DNA of 64,000 nucleotides from Podaxis mareebaensis (lineage: Eukaryota; Basidiomycota; Agaricomycetes; Agaricales; Agaricaceae): assembly GCA_018524725.1 (NCBI GenBank), contig JAEUWP010000605.1, positions 1 through 64,000 on the forward strand. The letters run 5' to 3'. A model generated the notes under the pieces. That model did no database searches, was not told the origin of the DNA, and saw only the letters and a program-made list of their open reading frames with translations. A program made the translations under genes and the position numbers. The stretch's first letter is position 1, and each line of letters starts with the position of its first letter. Positions 59,917-64,000 of the stretch are shown here, in pieces.

Positions 59917-61400
59917 CTACACCTGTAAGACAGAGTATGACATACTATCGCGGAAGATAATGCGCCCAGATGCTTCATTACACTGTACCACGATACGTAG
60001 GTACCCGTCGCTCTCGAAAAATCGAACTTGTGTTCTAGATTCTACCTGAAGCTCCTTCTCCCACCAGTTAAACGTCACGAAATTCATCGAATTGTCGCTT
60101 CGCAGAAGAACCGCAAGTGAGAGCCCCAAGCTCCCGGAGTAAACGGGAAGAACGTCATGAGAAAGATTCTTGATCCTTGGCGGGATTCCAGGTTCATGGA
60201 GTATTTGGATGACGTTGATATCACCCTGGTGTGCCGTGACGATAGAGGAGAAACGATCATTAATAAAGACACGAGATATCCTTAGAGGCGGTTCGGGGTG
60301 CAACGCAAGGCGGAAGAGCGGTTCAGGGGTCGACTGCAACTCATGCGTTTCGAACTGTGCCACGTTGAAAATCTCAACGTGAGTCTCGGTGATAGCAGCC
60401 AGTTGATTGCCTGGCAGGGGAAAACCCAAAAGAAATGTTATTGTGAATCACGCAACGACTTATTTTGAACATGCTTACCGCCGCCGCTATGGGGTAATTC
60501 CATACAAATAGTCGGGGACAAGCATCCGAATAGCGGAAAATGTGGGCTTTGAAAGTCGCATCTCGGTCATCCATACATCGTTCGACGACACATTCTTTTG
60601 AGAGCTTTAGTCGATTAAGTTGTCTCCAAGCATGGCCTGGGCTTTGTAGAGTAGCAATTGGGCTTGCTGTCCATGTAGCACCGGCGCCCCGACCTGCTAA
60701 CTCGAGCTGATAGATACATATACGAGTCTATAGCTTTATGAGTTCAGAAGGAGGCAAAAAAGCAAAGTTGAAACTCACCAAGTCTGTGGGATGTTTTAGT
60801 GTTATGAAGAGCAACCTGGACGGATAGCCACGATTTCGAAGAATCCACCCAAATTGCAGAACCCCCAAGGGGGTCCACCTGTTTACCATACCTGTCATAT
60901 TGCCGCACATCAAAGAGAGTACGCCGCGTTGATTCAGGCGCATCCAGGTCTAGAATGTAGACATAGCCCTCGACATTATCAAGTTACCATCTCCCACCCG
61001 GAAGAAGATGAAAATCTCCGCGTGTGTTAGGATCAAGGTCGAGCGCCCGCGAGCGGAATGCAGATGTGTTTGGTCGGCGCCATCTTTCCCGGACTCGGGA
61101 TCGTTTAATCACAATTTGTTCTAGCTCTTCAGCGGTGTACGCCTCCACAGGACCTTCGAGTAAGGGTACCCCCAACGTATACGAGAGGTCCGAAACTCTC
61201 GAGCGCCACAGCGAGTGCGTTTTTGCAGCCGGATGCATGTGCCCGCAGGTCTAGCCACGTAAGAAGGATGTCCTAGGGGAAAGGCCACTATATACTGATT
61301 TCACTGCCAACACACCTCTTCAATCCAAGTATTGCAGGATTTCGCATAAGATCTCCTCTGGGATAGACAGCAGGGTCTTCCCTGAGGTCAGATACCTTGG
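59917..61400 (-). pseudogene. F-box family gene copy 2, disrupted
   Basis: The order of parts is that of a large agaricomycete F-box family. A core LLSIPEEILCEILQYLD lies near 61325-61375, then THSLWRSRVSDLSYTLGVP, LEGPVEAYTAEELEQIVIKR, RALDLDP and FHLLPGGRW, then GYVYILDLDAP, and a long propeller-like second half from 60830 to 59917 (RLFVWNYPIAAA, ETHVEIFNVAQF, LRIVVQCNEASG). Lesions: TGA directly after the F-box core (about 61321-61323), a frame change before the THSLW part, and TAA directly after LLPGGRW (about 60980-60984). The intron near 60480 also does not keep phase. Long clean stretches remain, so inactivation looks recent. A better intron model could rescue part of it. Confidence 0.55.
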
Positions 61401-61760
61401 CCATGGGAATAACCTTAGCAATGGGGTAAGGAAGTGAAGAATTAGCTGGAGGAGAGAAAAGGTCGACGTCACTACTGTCGCGACACATCGCAGCGTCACA
61501 TTCAAGTTTCTGAGCCACCTAAGTCACGAGACGCGACCCGGCTTCCTGCACTTTGGGAACCTGATTCTCGACTAAGGTACAGCCTCAGCTTACATTCCTA
61601 TTTTTCTTCAGAGAATGCTTATGAAAACTAGACGTTGCACTTTTTAAGACAAGACGTATACAGGCCGTAAAGGAAGTAGGTGCGGAGATCTGGGTACTGT
61701 GTTCCGGGAGCCGATGGAGTCTATCCGGATGTTTAGTGAGACGCAGGACCTCCATCGCCA

Positions 61761-63890
61761 TCATTCGGCTGGAAAAATTCGAGGAGAACATTCCCTGGAA
61801 CCACCATCTGGAGGTATCATATTAAGCATGAACACGGTAAGAGTATCAATTCATTACCCACCCACGCTGCGAGGAGCCTTAATACCATGCTGATCCGTTC
61901 AAGGTTCCCGTTATCAAGGGTAATATAGAAAGTTTCACGTAGAGTGCCTCGTTCAACCATGTCCATGTGGGGGTTCTTAAGTATTCCATAAAGCCAGTGA
62001 TCGCCGTCAGTTAAGATAAATTTCAGGATGCGGCATTTGTCGGGACCATATTCTTTGCTATTCTAGCCATCAGTCATCTAAGCTTTTCGGGCATTTAAAG
62101 AGATTTTGGCTGACACTGCCGCGCATTCGCTGATAATCTGTTTAAGATGTCGCGTGAGTCGTGTAGGGGAGCCCGGATCAGCGTTAAAGTTCTGTGCGCC
62201 TTCATTGCCGGCCGTTTGACCGTTGGTCCTTGAGGCAGAATTTTTTGCCGATTGGTCTAGACGATGTGAGATACGGGTAGGCTAGGTCATGAAATTGTAA
62301 TTCATGGTTACTAACCGTTCAGCTCAAGTCTCTTCACCTCGAGTAAAACTACTTCATATGACAGTCTCTCCTCCGAGTCACTTTCCACAGAATCCAACGT
62401 ATTGACCATATCGTTCAGTTCTTCTATCAAACCTTGGAATTTTGGTGTTGTGCGGGTACCTGGAACACCAGTCCTTTGCTGTCCAGGCGCAAGCTGGTTA
62501 TTGTGAAGGAAACACTTACATATTTTCGACAACATCCCCTGGGCTTGTGCATCTACCAGTGCCTCCCTCTTATTTGGATCGCCCGGTACCGTGACTGTCA
62601 GTGTCACAATAAACCCATCCGCCCGGCCAGTCAGAAAGTAGCGATACTTCTGCTCTGCCACCCTCGCCACCACTTCAGCTGGTGATTCTTCCGAAGAGAG
62701 GTTAAACAGACTGAGCTCTGGGTAGAACCTGGAACATAAGTCTCGGTTTACATATTGGAGTAACAAGTTGTAGCCGGCGACTTTTAAGACCGCAACCTGT
62801 TCCGACTGTACTGCTATGAGATCAACGATGAAGCTCACGAAGAGGCACATACCGATTGATGGAAAAACACGAGAAAGCGTTCTACTAGCCCCTTGAACAC
62901 GTCGTATTGGGCAGATGTCGGAAATTGGAGTGACCGAGGGCGAAATATGGGGGGGTCCGAATCTAGCCAGGCAAGCAGGGCTTCCGCGTCACCAGACTCG
63001 TGAATGACCAGGGCCGCTGGGCTCATTATTTTGTCCTTGGTCGTGACATTGGAAAAGCTGAGTATCTATGTAGGAAAGGGGGAGAATGAGGTTTTGGATG
63101 GAAAATAGGGTGCTTCTCACTCGAATATGGAGTTCTTCAAAAGCTGCTGTTTGGACGAGCTCGACAAACTCCAGGGCGCCAGTATTTCGTCGATCTATAT
63201 AGGTCTTGATGGCCTCCAAGCAATAGTCGAGATCATCCTTTGTTTTGAATCTTGCTACAGGCATGCAAGCGGAAATGCTGGCCATAAGTTTCTCGAAGGC
63301 GTCACCTCTGAGCTTCTTGATCGACTTGGACTTGTTCTCATCTCGACGTTTGGTTTCACCTGGGAGTGTGCTTATTGGCTTGGACGATAGCGACTCCCAG
63401 TCCGTGCTCCAAAATTGCGTAACTTGTTCAGTGAGACTGAGCTTGCCTTGTAATTGATAATGAGCGACAACCGCGCTTGGTGAAGCATGAGCCTGAGGAC
63501 TGATGTTAATGATACCTGGGCTGATGTCGCTACGGCTGGGAAAGTCCCGTCGGAGCTCTTCCTTCGATTTGACGTCGCATTCATCTAGAAGGACTGGATC
63601 AGCCGGTTTGGTTTGGTGGAAGGACAATAGACCCAACATGGATTGTCGAAATTACCGGAAGACTGGAACTCGGACATTGTAGAGTGGATGGGGAGTACTG
63701 ACTTGGCATCCATAACTCCGCTTATGTTCACGGGAACAAGAAGGTCAGTACCCGAAATGCATGGTAGAGGAACATGGTCTGTTATCGGATGGCGCGTGTT
63801 GGGCGTGTTGTGGGACGAGGTATATGGGTTGTTTTCATGGACCCTTCCTATCGATTGTAAACGTGTGAGGCATGAGGGCCGATGTCCCAT
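61761..63890 (-). CDS. Unknown 580-aa protein, eight exons
   Basis: Exons 63890-63656, 63593-63121, 63065-62853, 62805-62520, 62459-62316, 62256-62117, 62062-61858 and 61807-61761 join in phase to 1743 nt (580 aa). All introns are 46-62 nt with GT-AG ends. Visible segments are KLRGDAFEKLMASISACMPV, YCLEAIKTYIDRRNTGALEF, FVELVQTAAFEELHIR, FKGLVERFLVFFHQSSEQV, KYRYFLTGRADGFIVTLTV and FILTDGDHWLYGILKNP. The start at 63890 is the first ATG of the open frame, with others at 63713 and 63677; exons further upstream are possible. The first 170 residues are polar. I do not recognise any domain, no signal or membrane helix is clear, and the function is unknown. Exact phase closure over eight exons argues for a real gene. 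Confidence 0.72.
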
Positions 63891-64000
63891 TTGTCTAGTC
63901 GCAGAAAAAGCAAATACCGTAAGTTCAACTCCGAAGCTCAGCGTGCAAGTGCCAGTGTGATTAACCCGAAGTTTGGGAACGAAGTAACTGCTGGTATCGG

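Overview
The window looks like basidiomycete (mushroom-forming, Agaricomycetes-type) nuclear DNA. Genes are broken by many short GT-AG introns of about 45-75 nt, and the gene content is typical of that group: a DUF6534 membrane protein, several F-box proteins, a fungal CCCH/TPR protein, and conserved housekeeping genes for mitochondria, the ER and ribosome biogenesis. I traced exon chains by hand. Where I give exon coordinates, the phases close exactly to an intact reading frame.

Left third (1-21640): transposon territory. Positions 1-5185 hold the 3' part of a non-LTR (LINE) retrotransposon with a gag-like ORF1, an endonuclease/reverse transcriptase/RNase H ORF2 and a 23-nt poly(A) tail. From there to about 21640 the DNA is almost free of CpG dinucleotides and carries no convincing gene. 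It holds decayed tandem repeats and a second, 5'-truncated LINE copy (16815-20988) flanked by a 14-bp target-site duplication and itself nearly CpG-free. The two copies look like a young and an old insertion of one family, the old one aged by CpG-to-TpG/CpA change.

Middle (21640-34300): CpG content becomes normal at about 21640. Two tandem flavin-dependent monooxygenase genes follow on the minus strand, each with ten exons of identical lengths and 572 codons. Then come a plus-strand 18-exon DUF6534 multipass membrane protein and, on the minus strand, the small mitochondrial ATP synthase subunit f. A 3.2 kb stretch without a recognisable gene follows (34277-37504).

Right part (37500-57060): a dense housekeeping block. 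A GPI transamidase subunit (PIG-T/Gpi16) and an AAA+ ATPase of the Afg2/SPATA5 family share a 426-bp divergent intergenic region. Next, all on the minus strand, are an F-box protein, the electron transfer flavoprotein beta subunit, a 1315-aa RING-H2 protein, a coiled-coil/F-box protein, an unknown 262-aa protein, a DUF202 membrane protein and a TPR plus double-CCCH protein.

Right end (57060-64000): decayed copies of an F-box family, then an unrecognised but intact 8-exon gene (580 codons). I saw no rRNA, tRNA or CRISPR sequence. The genes do not form one pathway; the notable themes are transposon ageing, a young gene duplication and frequent micro-exons.
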